Origin: Pyropia yezoensis
Lineage: Eukaryota; Rhodophyta; Bangiophyceae; Bangiales; Bangiaceae
Reading direction: 5' to 3'
Assembly (NCBI GenBank): GCA_009829735.1
Contig: CM020619.1
Location: 13,755,777 to 13,819,776, forward strand
Length of the DNA: 64,000 nucleotides
A program made the translations under genes and the position numbers. Positions 53,436 through 64,000 of this stretch are shown in pieces; within the stretch, counting starts at the first letter, position 1; every line of letters starts with the position of its first letter. The notes beneath the pieces were generated by a model that was not told where the DNA came from, did no database searches, and saw nothing but the letters and a program-made list of their open reading frames with translations.

Positions 53436-54653
53436 TTAGGCCTTGACATTGAGCTTGCCCTGCTGGGAAAGGCCATCCTTGAGCGCCGCTACCACCGTCA
53501 TCGCCACGTCAAAGCGGCTGTTGTAACCCATCAGTCCAATGCGCCAGACCTTGCCCGCCAGGTCGCCGAGACCGTTGCCAATCTCCATCTGGTACTTGTC
53601 GAGCAGGAGCTTGGTCAGCTTCTTCGAGTCGACGCCCTCAGGCACCTTGACCGTCGTGAGGGAAGGCAACCGGTACTCCTTGGAGACATGGCACTCGAGG
53701 CCAATCTTCTCGAGCTCAACCCAGAAGAACTCAGCCACCTCGCGATGGCGCTTCCAGCGAGCCTCCAGGCCCTCCTCGCAGGCAATGTTAAGCGCCTCGC
53801 GGATGCCGTAGCACATGCTAATCGGCGCCGTGTGGTGATACGACCGCGCGCCGCCGGCACCGCTGCCGACCAGGTAAGACGCCACCATCTTCATGTCCAG
53901 GTACCAGTTCTTCACCTTGTCGGGCCGGGCCATCAGCTTGTCCATTGCACGCTGCGAGAAGGTCAGCGGCGACACACCAGGCGGGCAGCTGAGGCACTTC
54001 TGAGTGCCGGCATAGGCAGCATCCACACCCCACTTGTCCAAATGGCACGGTACACCCGAGATGGAGGTGACACAATCCGCAATCAACAGACAGTCGTACT
54101 CGTGGCACAGCTGGCCAATGCCCTCCAGAGGCTGGCAGGCACCCGTCGACGTCTCGGCGTGGACGAGACCCAGAATCTTGGGCTTGTGCTCCTCCAGTGC
54201 CGCCTTGATCTCCTCATAGGAGAAGACCTCGCCCCACGGCTTCTTCATCTCGATACATTCAGCGCCATACCGGTCGCCCATGTCAATGAGGCGCGGCCCA
54301 AAGTAGCCGTTGCAGCCGACCAGCATCTTGTCGCCCACCTCCACAAGGTTCGCCACGCACGCCTCCATCGCGGCCGAGCCGGTGCCAGAGACCGGCACAG
54401 TGAACGCGTTGTTGGTCTGCCAAACGTAGCGGAGCATCTCCTTAATGTCCTCCATCATGGAGAGAAAGGCCGGATCCAGATGCCCGATCTCGGGCAGGCT
54501 CATCGCCGACAGCACGCGCGGGTGCGCATTGCCGGGGCCTGGGCCACACAGCAGCCGCGGCGGCGGGTTCAGGACGCCCTTGCTGGGCGCATCCGCAATC
54601 GCATCGAGGGTGTAGTCATACATGGGGGACTCGGCCTTCCCGTTGGCCGCCAT
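53436..54653 (-). CDS. AGXT: Alanine/serine-glyoxylate aminotransferase
   Basis: This 405-aa class V, fold-type I PLP enzyme transfers the amino group of alanine or serine to glyoxylate, yielding glycine (photorespiration or glyoxylate detoxification). It is a single exon. The start at 54653 gives the usual family length. Visible features are the N-terminal LLCGPGPGN motif, SGTGSAAMEA for cofactor phosphate binding (about 89-98), IADCVTS with D193 contacting the PLP ring nitrogen, YAGTQKCLSCPPG with Schiff-base lysine K219, and RIGLMGYN near the end. The C-terminus NVKA is not a standard peroxisomal SKL-type signal, and no mitochondrial presequence is obvious at the N-terminus. The location is therefore uncertain. 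Confidence 0.95.
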   Translation of the reverse strand: MAANGKAESPMYDYTLDAIADAPSKGVLNPPPRLLCGPGPGNAHPRVLSAMSLPEIGHLDPAFLSMMEDIKEMLRYVWQTNNAFTVPVSGTGSAAMEACVANLVEVGDKMLVGCNGYFGPRLIDMGDRYGAECIEMKKPWGEVFSYEEIKAALEEHKPKILGLVHAETSTGACQPLEGIGQLCHEYDCLLIADCVTSISGVPCHLDKWGVDAAYAGTQKCLSCPPGVSPLTFSQRAMDKLMARPDKVKNWYLDMKMVASYLVGSGAGGARSYHHTAPISMCYGIREALNIACEEGLEARWKRHREVAEFFWVELEKIGLECHVSKEYRLPSLTTVKVPEGVDSKKLTKLLLDKYQMEIGNGLGDLAGKVWRIGLMGYNSRFDVAMTVVAALKDGLSQQGKLNVKA

Positions 54654-55605
54654 GATGGCGGTGGGAATGACGGGGAAGATGCTGGGGTACAGGTGCCGGC
54701 GTCAGAAGACGTCGGCGTGAACGTGCGGGCTCGGCACGCACGTAGCGTAGTGGCTGCCGACACGAGGGCGACGGTGACCGGGCTGCATTGGCTGTCGGGT
54801 GCGGGCAGAACACACGCTGATCAAGGGCCCCCCCAGTCGCGCGCACAGGTGGGCGCTCCAGGTGGTGAATACGGCACCACCGAGACCCTGGTTGGAGGGG
54901 CCCCCCCGGAGGAGGTCGTGCCGATTCCAAGCGGGCGGGACAGAAAGTTGTGGCTGAGAATGCCTGGGCGGCTTTTGACACGGGTGGCCCTGCGGCGTCG
55001 ATCGGGAGCTGCGGGGCACGCGTAAAGCCACAGGGGACTGACCCAACCGGCGGGCTATGGGGGCCCCTTTCACAGCCAATGAGGGGCGTCCCATTGTATT
55101 TCCCCAATGCCTGAGGGCATGCGCCGGGGGGGGTCACCGCCGGGCGACGGGCGAATGAGCGTTGAGTTTGATCCCGGTGGTGGTGGGCCATGGGCGAAGG
55201 AGGAGAAAGTGGCCCGTCGTTGCTGACTCACTCGTTCAGCGAGCCAAGACTCCACCTTTGAGCCCTCCCCGTTTTGCACGTGGAGTGACCGTGACAGGTC
55301 CACTCCTTTGCGGTGCTGTCAGTCCGACGGCGAGTGCGCGTGCCGCCTGGATCTCCCGGAGAAGAAAGCGGATCTGCGGATACCTGGAACGGCATCCGCG
55401 GCAGTCCCTTTGGCCTGCTGCCTGTGGCCAATCCTGTTTGATGCCGCATCGACCGCGGAAGCACCGATTGGCTGTGAAGAGAACAACAAGGACAAGCTGT
55501 CAGTCGGCAAGTTTACATTTTTTGTATGGGCTGTCGGTACAATTGACTTTTGGGGGGCTACATCGACAATCAGTACCCACCATACTGTACAGTCTTTCTC
55601 CATTC
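54654..55605. other. 5' flank of the aminotransferase gene
   Basis: No gene is supported. A long plus-strand frame (53262-55025) is a shadow of the aminotransferase gene. No TATA element is seen near 54653. Confidence 0.45.
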
Positions 55606-56071
55606 TATTGCTGTTCTCCCAATTTTGGCCGATCCGGACAAGAACAACACTGCATGAACAACTGTGTGAGCCAATCGCGTGCTGGCAGGTGAGGGCGAGT
55701 CAATCGCGTGCTCTAGGGGCCCGATCGCCCAGAGCAGATGATTGGCTGCAGCCACAGTGGGCCTCTTACCAATCGCTGATTGGTCGAAACACTGTTGTTC
55801 GCTCGGCTGAGATCGCCGAAGATTCCCCCCACATCTGCTCGTTTCTCTCCGGAACAGTTGTCCAGCTTGTCTTGGTGTCTGTTCCACTCAGGTTCTCCCC
55901 TCCATGTGCTCGGAGTCCCGGGAAAGTCGCAGATCTTACTGTTGGCACAACAATGGAGGCTGATTCGGAGCTCTCATTGGTCAGAGAGGCATCCTGTGAG
56001 GCATGTCATTGGTCAGTGGACTGTTGTTCTTGTTCTTGTCCGGATCGGCCAAAACTGGGAGAACTGCAATA
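55606..56071. mobile_element. Foldback element with 44-50 bp inverted ends
   Basis: 55606-55649 is repeated in reverse complement at 56022-56071, with one or two substitutions and a 6-base GAACAA duplication on the right. The core reads CCAATTTTGGCCGATCCG on the left. Inside and around it are at least five ATTGG/CCAAT motifs in both orientations. No coding capacity. It is probably a non-autonomous foldback transposon. I could not define a target duplication. Confidence 0.65.
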
Positions 56072-56256
56072 ATCACATCCTTTCTTGGTCACGGTGTCTA
56101 AAAAGAACGACAGTAGGTCGACCGTGCTGCATGGCACGATCATCGCAGGTGTTGGCATTCGATCGAGTTCGTTGTCCAATCAGCGGACGTATCTAGATTG
56201 GGATTTCGCGGCTTACGGTCGTCGTAAAGGGTGTCTTGCATTGGAGAAAGAAGGTA

Positions 56257-56375
56257 TTGTGCGTCCCGTAAAAAGTGGACGTGCACGGGTCGTGCAGTGT
56301 GGGTTTGATTGGTCCAGTGGCCGATATTTGACATGATCACGACACGAGCACGTCCACTTTTTACGGGACGCACTA
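56257..56375 (+). mobile_element. MITE copy 3, 119 bp
   Basis: Same family and orientation as copy 1 at 36249. TA flanks it at 56255-56256 and 56376-56377. Both terminal repeats match GTGCGTCCCGTAAAAAGTGG and its complement. Confidence 0.92.
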
Positions 56376-56377
56376 TA

Positions 56378-59300
56378 TTGCAGAGTGCTGTCGGGAGAGC
56401 GATCCTGGGCTTCACTGACGTAACAAGCGACCAATCAAGTTCTGAGATGGGTTCTCACGTTTCCAGACCGGGTCGCCTTCATGTGACGTCTTTGATCGAC
56501 TTCTCGAAGAAGGCGGGTGCCAAAGCGTGTCACCACCATCCACGGCACACGATCAAGATGACCAGGACTGCGCCACCTCCCTGCCCTTCTTGTGTCCCGC
56601 ATCTTCCCCCCCCTCCGCTCCAACCCCGCTCCTCCTTCTCCTGCTTCCTTGTAGGTCTTTCCCCCCCCCGGATCTTCCCGCTCCCCTCTTTCACTTGTGC
56701 TGGCACCTCCGCATCCTTCATCAATACAGGGGATCATGACCCTCCCCGCCCGCCCAGCCAGCGCCTGTGGTCGTTCCTCTGTTGTTATTCGTCTTTTGCC
56801 GCCCCGGCCGCTAGCAACGGCAAGCCCCGCCATGCGGGCACCGGCGGCGGAAGCGGCCCTGATTGACTGCCAACCGGCGCGGCAGCGGTCAAGGCCTGGG
56901 CCATGCGGGCTGGCGCCATGGCGCGCCTTCCCCCCCCCACGCATGGGTGGCTGTCTGCAGGCTGGCCGGTGGGGCGGCGTGAATGGCGGGGGTGGTCGTC
57001 GGTGCGGCGGCTGGCGGGGTTGTCGGCGAGGCGGCGGCGGCTGGGTTGGCCGTTGCGGGCATGCGTCCACCCCCCCCGACCCCCCCCCCCCCCGCCGCGC
57101 GTGCACGTCGTTCCTTGTGACCTCCGCAGCTGATAAGGCGGGCGCGTGTGACGTGAACACCCCCCTCCTGCTGGGGGCAGTGCCCGCATTATGGCGGCGA
57201 ACGGCGGGAGGATGGTTGAGCATGTGGTGGCGCCACCAACCAGGTGTGGTCCACGCGCGCCGCGGTGCCTCCCCCCCTTCCCCCCCTGCACTCCTTGAGC
57301 CCTTCGCCCGCGACGGCGGCAATCGCTCTTGACGGTCGGCCGACGAGGCGGCGCCCACCGTCGAGCCTGGATGGACGTCGCCCCTCCCCGCCCCCTTTAT
57401 GTCATGCGGGCGAGCGCCCCCGCCACTTACACCCCCCCCCCCGCCCCCCCACTGCCACCTGAGGGAGCGAGCGGGCCGCGCCGCGAGGGGAACCCGCCCC
57501 ACCGGCGGCGGCGCCCGCCGTGGGCGGCCCGCCCGTGGCGCCACGCCGCCCCCTTGGGTGGGGTGCCGCCGCCGACAGACAAGAGGGCGCACGTCGTCGA
57601 CGGCGCCCGCCCCTGACGGCGCGGCGCTGGTGTGTCTCGGCGCAGGTGTAGGTTGAAGACGGCGGTGGCGGCGGCGGCTGCCGGGAGGGGGAGGCGAGGG
57701 CGGGGACGGGGGGGGTGAGAGGGGGGAAGTCGGCGCAGTGAGGAGGTATGGACGGGCCCCGCACTGGCGTGACTTGCGCGGGCATGCGGGGTGGGCCGGC
57801 AGGGAGAGGGGGGTTGAGTGGTGGCAGGCCGGCCACGGCGCGGTGCGCCGGCCGGGGTACCGGCGCCGCCCCCCTCGACATGAGTCCAGGCTGTTCGGCA
57901 GCGCAGCGCGGGCTTTCGGGCAACTGCGGGAGCAACAGGGTCGCCGCCTGCGGCGACGGCGGCGACGGCGGCCGCGGCAGAGGCGGCGGTCGTCCTCCCC
58001 CGGCACCGGCGGGGCATAACTAAATAGGGCAAGTCAAGGAGAGCTGGCGGCCGCGCCGCGGGCCGCGGCGGCCCACTCCCAGGGGTGCCGGGGGATCCCC
58101 CCCCCCCCCCCCTCCTCCCCCGCAGCCGTCGCTGTTCCCAGCCATCTCAGTGGATGGAGGTGTGGGCATGGGTGGCGGCGGGGGCGTGGAAGGGGGTGCC
58201 TTGTCGCGGACTGCCCCCCCGACACGGCTGTCGAGGTTGGTCGTGGATGTCCCCCCTTTTTTTTTTTCTTCTCACCCGTCTCCCCACTGTCCCCTCCTTT
58301 CGCTGCCCCATTCAGTCCATGTCAGACAGGGACGGCACTCGGTGCTCCCACGCGTCGAGGCGAGCGTTCTCGGGGGGGAGGGGCGAAGTGAGGACAGCAC
58401 GCACTCCGCGGCTGGTTTGAAGAGGTCTGTGCGCGGGGGGGGGGGGTGGGGGGGGAAGGGGGGAGGGGGGAAGGGGGGGGTGTTACCGCCCACAAGTCGA
58501 CCTTGCCGACGGTTAGCCGCTTGGCAGGCTCATATCCCCCCCAAGTGACAGCGGCGGGGCTCGGCGCACCCCATCAGACATACCACTGCCGCGAACGCAC
58601 GGGAAAAAGGGCGGCAGGGCCCGTCAGCGCGGGGAGGGGGGGCGGAGGGAGTGGAGTGGTGGAGTGGAGAGAGTGGCTGTTGGGGTGGAGGGAGTGGGGT
58701 GGCGGGGCTGTCGTGCCCACCCGTCAGGTGGTGTACTGATGGCAGCGCGTGGGGGTGGCCAGCCGGTACTTCACTGTGTAGCGAATCGTCGAGCATGGCG
58801 CACGATACAGCCGATACTGGTTTGCCCCATGTGCATCCGTGTCTGGGACGTCCAGACCCCGACGTATGGCGAGGCGATGCCCCGGGCACCCGCCAGACCG
58901 CGCTGCGGTGGCGGGCCCATGGCGCCCGCTCCCCCCGGCGCGCCTGCACGGGAGAGCTTTGGAGCGGGGACTGGACGGGGGGCGTCGGCGCGTTGTGCGT
59001 GGTCGCCGGCGATTGTACCCCACTGCCGCCCACCCCTGCGCCGCTGCCAGAGCTCTACGGTGCTGTTTTGAAAACGGCGGTACAGTCCGCCGCGAGGTGC
59101 GGCTGCGGCTCCGAGAAGGCGACGGCGTCGCATTTGAAGAGGGAGCAAGGGGGTGGGGGCAGGCCGGCGGTAAATGTGGCGGAGGGGTAGTGGAGGGGAA
59201 GGAGCGACTGGGGAGACTGCAGCCGTGGCAGCGGGCATGAAGTCGCGGGGAGGGCGGCGGAGACTGTGGCTGCGTGTGAGCGAAAGGGGGTGGCTGACGT

Positions 59301-60487
59301 CGGCGGCTGTCGAGGATGTTCAACGCAGGGCAACAGTCGCCAACGGTCCGATAGCATCGGCGGCAGCGGGCCCGTCAACTAAACTTTAAGCAACCGCATA
59401 GATACAGTTGGACAGGCGCGAGGCTGTTCTCCTCCTCCAATCCGCTTCTGGTCAAGCGCGCGTACGGGGGGGCACATGACCCCAGAACCCAAATGACAGC
59501 ATGAGCGAGGGCTGAGTCGGGGTCACGTCACAGGACGTCAAGCAGTAGCGCACTTTGAACACACGGCACCAGGGAGTGCACATCGGAAAGCTCGAGTGGA
59601 GCCCGCCATACAGCCGCAACCTGAGTAGCACGCCGAAGCGGCTCGCCTGCCTAGAGCACCTCCTGCGTCATCGTCTCCCACGCAAGCACACCCAGGGAGC
59701 CAATGTCACTGGTGGTCGTGAACTCCCTCTAAAGGCTTGTATGACGACAGCTCAAAGCACCGCATGTTGGCGGTATGGATGGCCAGTCACACCTGGCCGC
59801 TTGTCCTTCCTCCTCCAGCGTGTTCCCAGTTTCCTTGCTTGATGCCCACCGTGCTGAGCCCCCTCGCGGCCGGCCGGCCCACCAGCCGGGATGTCCATGT
59901 TGCCCCTGTTCACCTTGTCGCGAGTCAGTCCCACGTCCAGTGTTGCACACTGGCAAAGAAGCTGCAGGGTGCGGTGTCGGCGAGCTGTAAACGGGAGAAG
60001 CCGATAATGCGCCGCTTTTGTGGCGCTACAAACCCGGTGCCCAGTCCCTGGACCGCTCCGGTATCAAATCCGAGGCGCAAGAAGAAACAGCCGAGGCGCA
60101 AGAAGAAAGCCCGACATGACCGCGCGCTCGTGTCTGCTTGCCGAGTGACGCTTCTCCTGGACACAATTGGGAAGCATCAGGGAACATCCCAAGGACAAAC
60201 TTATGCCTGCGATGACTTTTTTTTATCTTGACACGTGTTCTTCGAGCAGAATGACTGCTACTCAGCATCACCGGGATGCTGACTCCTCTCTTCGTTGCAG
60301 TGCGCACAGCCGACATGCCGCGACGGTGCTGCGGGCGGGATCCAGCCAGACGTGCCGTCGCTCTCAGGGGGCGGCACTCACCGACTTTTGCTTCCCCCCT
60401 CCCCCCCACCCGGGGACGCCGGGGGCTACGCTTGGCGGCCCATCTGCCACCTTGGGGACCGCCACCGCTGCTGCCCGCGAGCCAGCG
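56378..60487. other. Region without a supported gene
   Basis: GC-rich intergenic sequence with C and G runs (57070-57100, 58093-58112, 58434-58480) and a TGGAG-type repeat near 58650-58700. Long frames such as the minus-strand one at 56435-58006 are Arg/Pro-rich without domains. 60060-60110 holds an imperfect 18-19 bp direct repeat (CCGAGGCGCAAGAAGAAA). The sequence just upstream of 60488 could belong to a longer first exon of the mannosyltransferase. Confidence 0.45.
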
Positions 60488-62761
60488 ATGGCATCGCTGG
60501 TGGGACCGGGGGATCGCATCGCGGAGCGGGTACTGTTTGTCTTGGCATTTGTCACCCGCTTTTTTCACCTGGCGGAACCGGCGCAGATTGTACGTTGAGC
60601 AGTGAACGCGTCTTTCTGCAGAGGCGGAGGGTGGGGGGGGGAGGCTGTTTGGTGAAGGGGGGTGTGGCTTGGTGTCTGTGGCTGCTGCATGGGCTCTGGT
60701 GTTTGAGTGTGGGGATTGTTTGCCTACCTGTCATGGGCGTGTCTTAATCCTTCTCTGCTGTTTTATTTCTCATTCTGTCGTTCCAGGTGCCGCCGCCGAA
60801 TGTGATTGCGGGCAAGCGACTGACGGCCACGCTGTTCATTGCGTTATGGTTCACTCTGGTTGAACAATGGCTGCATGCGCCTGCGTTCCTTGCTTCGGAC
60901 AGGTGTTTGACGAAATCCACTTCGCCGGCTTCAGCAACAGCATTCTAAAGCGTACGTGGCCTTGTTTTCTCTCTGTTTCGTGCATCCCTGTTGTCTGTGC
61001 GGCAGCGCAAGGGCTACAGCCGTCGTGGTGGTGCATGCACCGCCTGGTTTGCCCTTGTCTCCGCTTGTTGTCAGCTTCTTCTCTGTTGGGGGCTCTCGAT
61101 GTCTACCAGTTGAGCTTGACCGTAGCGAGCGGGAACCAGGCAGCCTGGGATGGCGTTCCCGGCTCGTGGTCTCTGCGACAAAGCGCTGGCAAGTCTTTAT
61201 CTAGCATGCTTGTTGTGTGATAAGGGATGGGCGTGTTGTGTTTTGGTAATACGCATGCATTTGCTTTGCGGGGAGAGACTTGTGACTTGGCTGTGCTCTG
61301 TGGCTCAAGTGCATCATGTCTAACCAGCTGGGTGTTCTCTTGGCCTGATTGTGCATAGGTGCCCCGGTTTTTTTGTTGATGTTCACAGGCGAATTCTTTT
61401 GGGACATCCATCCGGTGCTTGGCAAGCTGGTGCTAGCATTTGGGAGCTGGCTGCTGGGGTACAAACCTTCGGACTATACCTTCTCCGAAATCGGAAAGGA
61501 CTATGGTGACGTGCGCTACCTTCCCCTGCGGGAGGTATCTGCCTTTTTTGGCGTCTTGACCGTGCCTCTGCTGTACCGCACCGCCCGTGTTCTGGGCCTC
61601 AGTAACTCCGTGTCTCTGCTCGCGGCGATGCTGCTTTGTTGGGATACCATGCATGTAACGGAGTCCCGGCTGATCCTAATGGACTCGCAGGTGCTGTTCA
61701 CTTGTGTGCTCGCCCTCTACACCGCGCTGTGTCTGTGGCGTACGCCCCCTCGGACCACCAAGCGGTACGTATGGTTGGTGATTGCCGGCCTTGCGTCTGG
61801 TGCCAGTATCTCTGTCAAGTGGACGGGCTTGGCCACCCCCGGCTTGATTGCCATTGTGTCCTTTTTTGGGCTTCACTTCCTGGTAGAGCCACTGTCGCTT
61901 CTCGAGTGTGGGATTGCGGGTGCCAGCGGGCTGGGCCTCTACGCCGCTCTCTTTTGGTTGCACTTGAAGGTGCTGATCAAATCGGGCCCCGGCGACGCGT
62001 TCATGCCGATGGAGTTCCAGCGCACGCTCATCGATAGCCAGTACTATGACGCTGCCGCCCCTGGTATGGGCTTTTGGCGGACCTTTGCTGAGATCAACCG
62101 CGTGATGTTCACATCGAACCGCGATATTGTGGATGACCACAACTGGGCGTCCAAGTGGTGGCAGTGGGTCATCAACGCGCGGGGCATCCTGTACTACACC
62201 CAAGAGTCCCCACCTGGCTCTGGGTTGTTCGCGCAGATCTACCTCATTGGCAACCCCTTCGTCATTCTGATGGTGCTGGTGGCCAACACTCTGTTTGTGG
62301 GTTGGCTTCTCTACTCCCTGCGTTACTCGGTCAGTCAGTCTGAGCGGGCACCCGCCAGTGACAAGCCAACTGCAACTGCTGATACAAAGGCCAAGCTGGC
62401 AGCCCCTGCTGCTCGTCCGAGCGCGCCGTCGGCAGGGACTGGCTACATGCCCGCGCCGACAGAGCGGAGCGTTGTGGCCACTGGTGTTTTTCTGCTCTTT
62501 GGGTGGCTTACGTCCCTGTTGCCGTTTGTGCTCGTGGACCGCACAAGCTTCCTGTACCACTACCTGCCGGCGCTCATGTATGGCCAGCTGCTCGCGGCGC
62601 TACTGGTGGACCAGCTCCCGCGCCGGCTGCGTTATCTCGTGTGTTGTCTCATCATGTGCGCAGTGCTAACTGCCTACGTGTACTGGGCCCCGTGGGTGTA
62701 CGCCCTGCCCAGGACGTCAGATTGGCATCAGTCCCGTCGGTGGATGTCCAGGTGGGACTGA
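60488..62761 (+). CDS. Protein O-mannosyltransferase without MIR domains, three exons
   Basis: This ER-membrane GT39 enzyme would transfer mannose from dolichyl-phosphate-mannose to Ser/Thr of secreted proteins. Inferred exons are 60488-60589, 60903-60951 and 61389-62761, giving 507 aa. Both donors are GTACGT and both acceptors CAG. Joining exons 1 and 2 gives AEPAQIVFDEIHFAGF, the family's first luminal loop with the catalytic Asp-Glu pair (D37, E38). Exon 3 continues with FFWDIHPVLGKL, where the family usually has HPPLGK. About ten hydrophobic segments follow, then WWQWVI and a C-terminal membrane region ending SRWD. The roughly 180-residue MIR region of fungal and animal PMTs is absent; a short loop stands in its place. 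The first exon may begin upstream of 60488. Confidence 0.85.
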
Positions 62762-63450
62762 ATTCTGTAGACGGCCGCTTCCCACTTTGGAGAGTGCGTT
62801 TTCGTAGTGCTGATGGGCCCCTTGAGCACAGTATGCCTACCGAACAAACCGGGCTTTTGAGGCGTGACAGCCCGGTCGCTGCGTCTCCACGCTCTGGACT
62901 CCCTACTGCGGGTTGATAGGTACGAGAGGCGCCCGTGTCGCTGAGCGGCGTGACAGTCCCTGAAACTGTCGTCTCTCCGGCGGAGCCACCGCCCATCCTT
63001 TGCCCGCTTCTCGTCACGCCACTGGCCCTGCGAGTGCGATTGGCATGGCACGTGACCCTGTCATCGACGGCGCCACGTTGTTGACCGACCGTCTGCTGCG
63101 ACGCGTGTCGTGCCCGGCGACGCGTGTCGTGCCCGGCGACGCAGTGCCCATGGTCACTCGCGACACGTTTTTTTCTCTCGAAGTTTCACATTCTTCAATA
63201 AGGTATGTACTGTATTCAAACGCTCTCAGAAACCTGATGCTGCGACGTGTGCATACCGTCGACGGCTCACACACGTGGCGTTTGTAGGTGGATCATCGCC
63301 GTGGACGCGTCGACGCGTCTCCGCTGTCATCCACGACGAGGCATGCTTCCCGCCTGCTCACCCACTGACCTTGCCGCTGCTCTCCCCCCTTCTCCTCCCC
63401 CTGAAGGCTCCATCGCCTCTTTCCCTCTGTACCCGACCCGTGTATTCTCA
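62762..63450. other. Short intergenic region
   Basis: This separates the mannosyltransferase stop from the tRNase Z start. It contains a 19-base tandem duplication (GACGCGTGTCGTGCCCGGC, about 63099-63136). No gene is recognised. Confidence 0.5.
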
Positions 63451-64000
63451 ATGCGGGCCTTTGCCGAGGTTATCGGCACCGCCACTGGCGACGCCTCCCC
63501 CGCCGTACTCCTCTTTTTCGACGATGCGCGCTACGTGTTCAACGCCGGCGACGGTACACAGCGTTACTGCAACGAGGCGGGCATCAAAGTTACGGCCAAA
63601 CTCCGGACAGTGCTATTGACGGGGCTAGCGCCACCGGCGGTGGGGGGCCTCCTGGGGCTTCTCCTCACTGCCGCCGACGCCGGGATGGAGGCGGTGTCGG
63701 TGGTGGCGCCTGTCGGGCTGCGCCCCTTTTTCGACGCCGCCCGCCCATTTTATCACCGCCCCGCGCTGGCGACGCGGCTCGTAGAGGTGGCAGGCGTTGG
63801 TGCTCGTGCTGGTGTTGGTGCAACCGCGAACGCCGGCGCAGCCGAGCCGGTGGTGGTGGTAGAAGACGCCAACGTGGTGGTAACGGCTGTGCCACTCGTG
63901 CCGCTACCCCCCGCTGTCGAGGAGGGCGATGCGCTAGGGGCGGCGCCCCCTCCAACGCTTCCCGTGGTGATTGCCTACATTGCGCGCCTCCGCCCGGGCC
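63451..64000 (+). CDS. tRNase Z, long form, N-terminal part (cut by window end)
   Basis: This endonuclease removes the 3' trailer of precursor tRNAs. The frame starts at ATG 63451 and is open to the window end (183 codons seen). VLLFFDDARYVFNAGDGTQR matches the N-terminal half of long-form (ELAC2-type) tRNase Z, and IKVTAKLRTVLLTG and GGLLGLLLTAADAG follow. Where the short form and the C-terminal half have the zinc-binding HxHxDH motif, this half has GLAPPAVGG, as expected for the degenerate N-terminal half of the long form. The catalytic half would lie beyond 64000. No targeting peptide precedes the domain from this ATG. An upstream exon is possible. Confidence 0.85.
   Translation, partial: MRAFAEVIGTATGDASPAVLLFFDDARYVFNAGDGTQRYCNEAGIKVTAKLRTVLLTGLAPPAVGGLLGLLLTAADAGMEAVSVVAPVGLRPFFDAARPFYHRPALATRLVEVAGVGARAGVGATANAGAAEPVVVVEDANVVVTAVPLVPLPPAVEEGDALGAAPPPTLPVVIAYIARLRPG

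Noticed and set aside
53262..55025. 587-codon plus-strand frame over the aminotransferase gene
   Set aside because: It is the antisense shadow of a well-supported gene; the protein shows no domain.
56435..58006. 523-codon minus-strand frame
   Set aside because: Arg/Pro-rich with no domain, and overlapping equally open frames on the other strand.
60785..60865. Possible additional exon of the mannosyltransferase after a TTCCAG acceptor
   Set aside because: Joining 60589 directly to 60903 gives the conserved AEPAQIVFDEIHF loop in phase; including this piece would break it.
1..64000. CRISPR arrays, rRNA and tRNA genes
   Set aside because: No regularly spaced direct repeats, and no rRNA- or tRNA-like segment was recognised by eye. 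A tRNAscan run would be needed to exclude tRNAs firmly.

Overview
The window is nuclear DNA of a GC-rich eukaryote. The host genes are split by introns with GT(A/G)(C/T)GT donors, one gene has a TATA box, and long G and C runs, CCG/GGC microsatellites and several kinds of transposon are present. The gene set (organelle-type QueE, a MIR-less PMT, long-form tRNase Z, a peroxisomal-type aminotransferase, an MIT-domain protein) suits a unicellular alga or other protist. The lineage cannot be fixed from the sequence.

1-36.4 kb is mobile DNA. A DNA-transposon gene of the KDZ (Kyakuja-Dileera-Zisupton) class, with a SWIM-like zinc finger, a KDZ core and a Ulp1-type protease, runs from 477 to 27144. 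A 21.8-kb block of Ty3/gypsy chromovirus sequence interrupts it at 1704-23520 and is flanked by a 5-bp target duplication (ATGTA). The block holds three LTRs, one complete internal region (copy A) and one 5'-truncated, frameshifted region (copy B), with a 499-base N gap and an inverted gag fragment between them. The chromovirus has three unusual traits: a gag/pol -1 frameshift cassette, a phage-Dam/DIRS-like methyltransferase-fold domain after the chromodomain, and a 942-codon antisense ORF rich in RGG and RS between pol and the 3' LTR. Downstream of the KDZ gene lie a PIF1-family helicase, in a frame broken by two stops, and a convergent unknown 916-aa protein with PPGG heptad repeats.

36.2-64 kb is host territory with scattered small transposons. 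A 120-bp TA-flanked MITE occurs three times and a foldback repeat once. In order the genes are queE (+, three exons), a poorly resolved Ala/Gly/Pro-rich gene (-), an MIT plus Cys/Pro-rich protein (+), alanine/serine-glyoxylate aminotransferase (-), a protein O-mannosyltransferase (+, three exons) and the start of tRNase Z (+, cut by the window end). About 43-51 kb is mostly homopolymer and microsatellite sequence in which no gene can be trusted.

The host genes form no operon or shared pathway. Two of them, queE and tRNase Z, act on tRNA. The mobile elements explain most of the first 36 kb.
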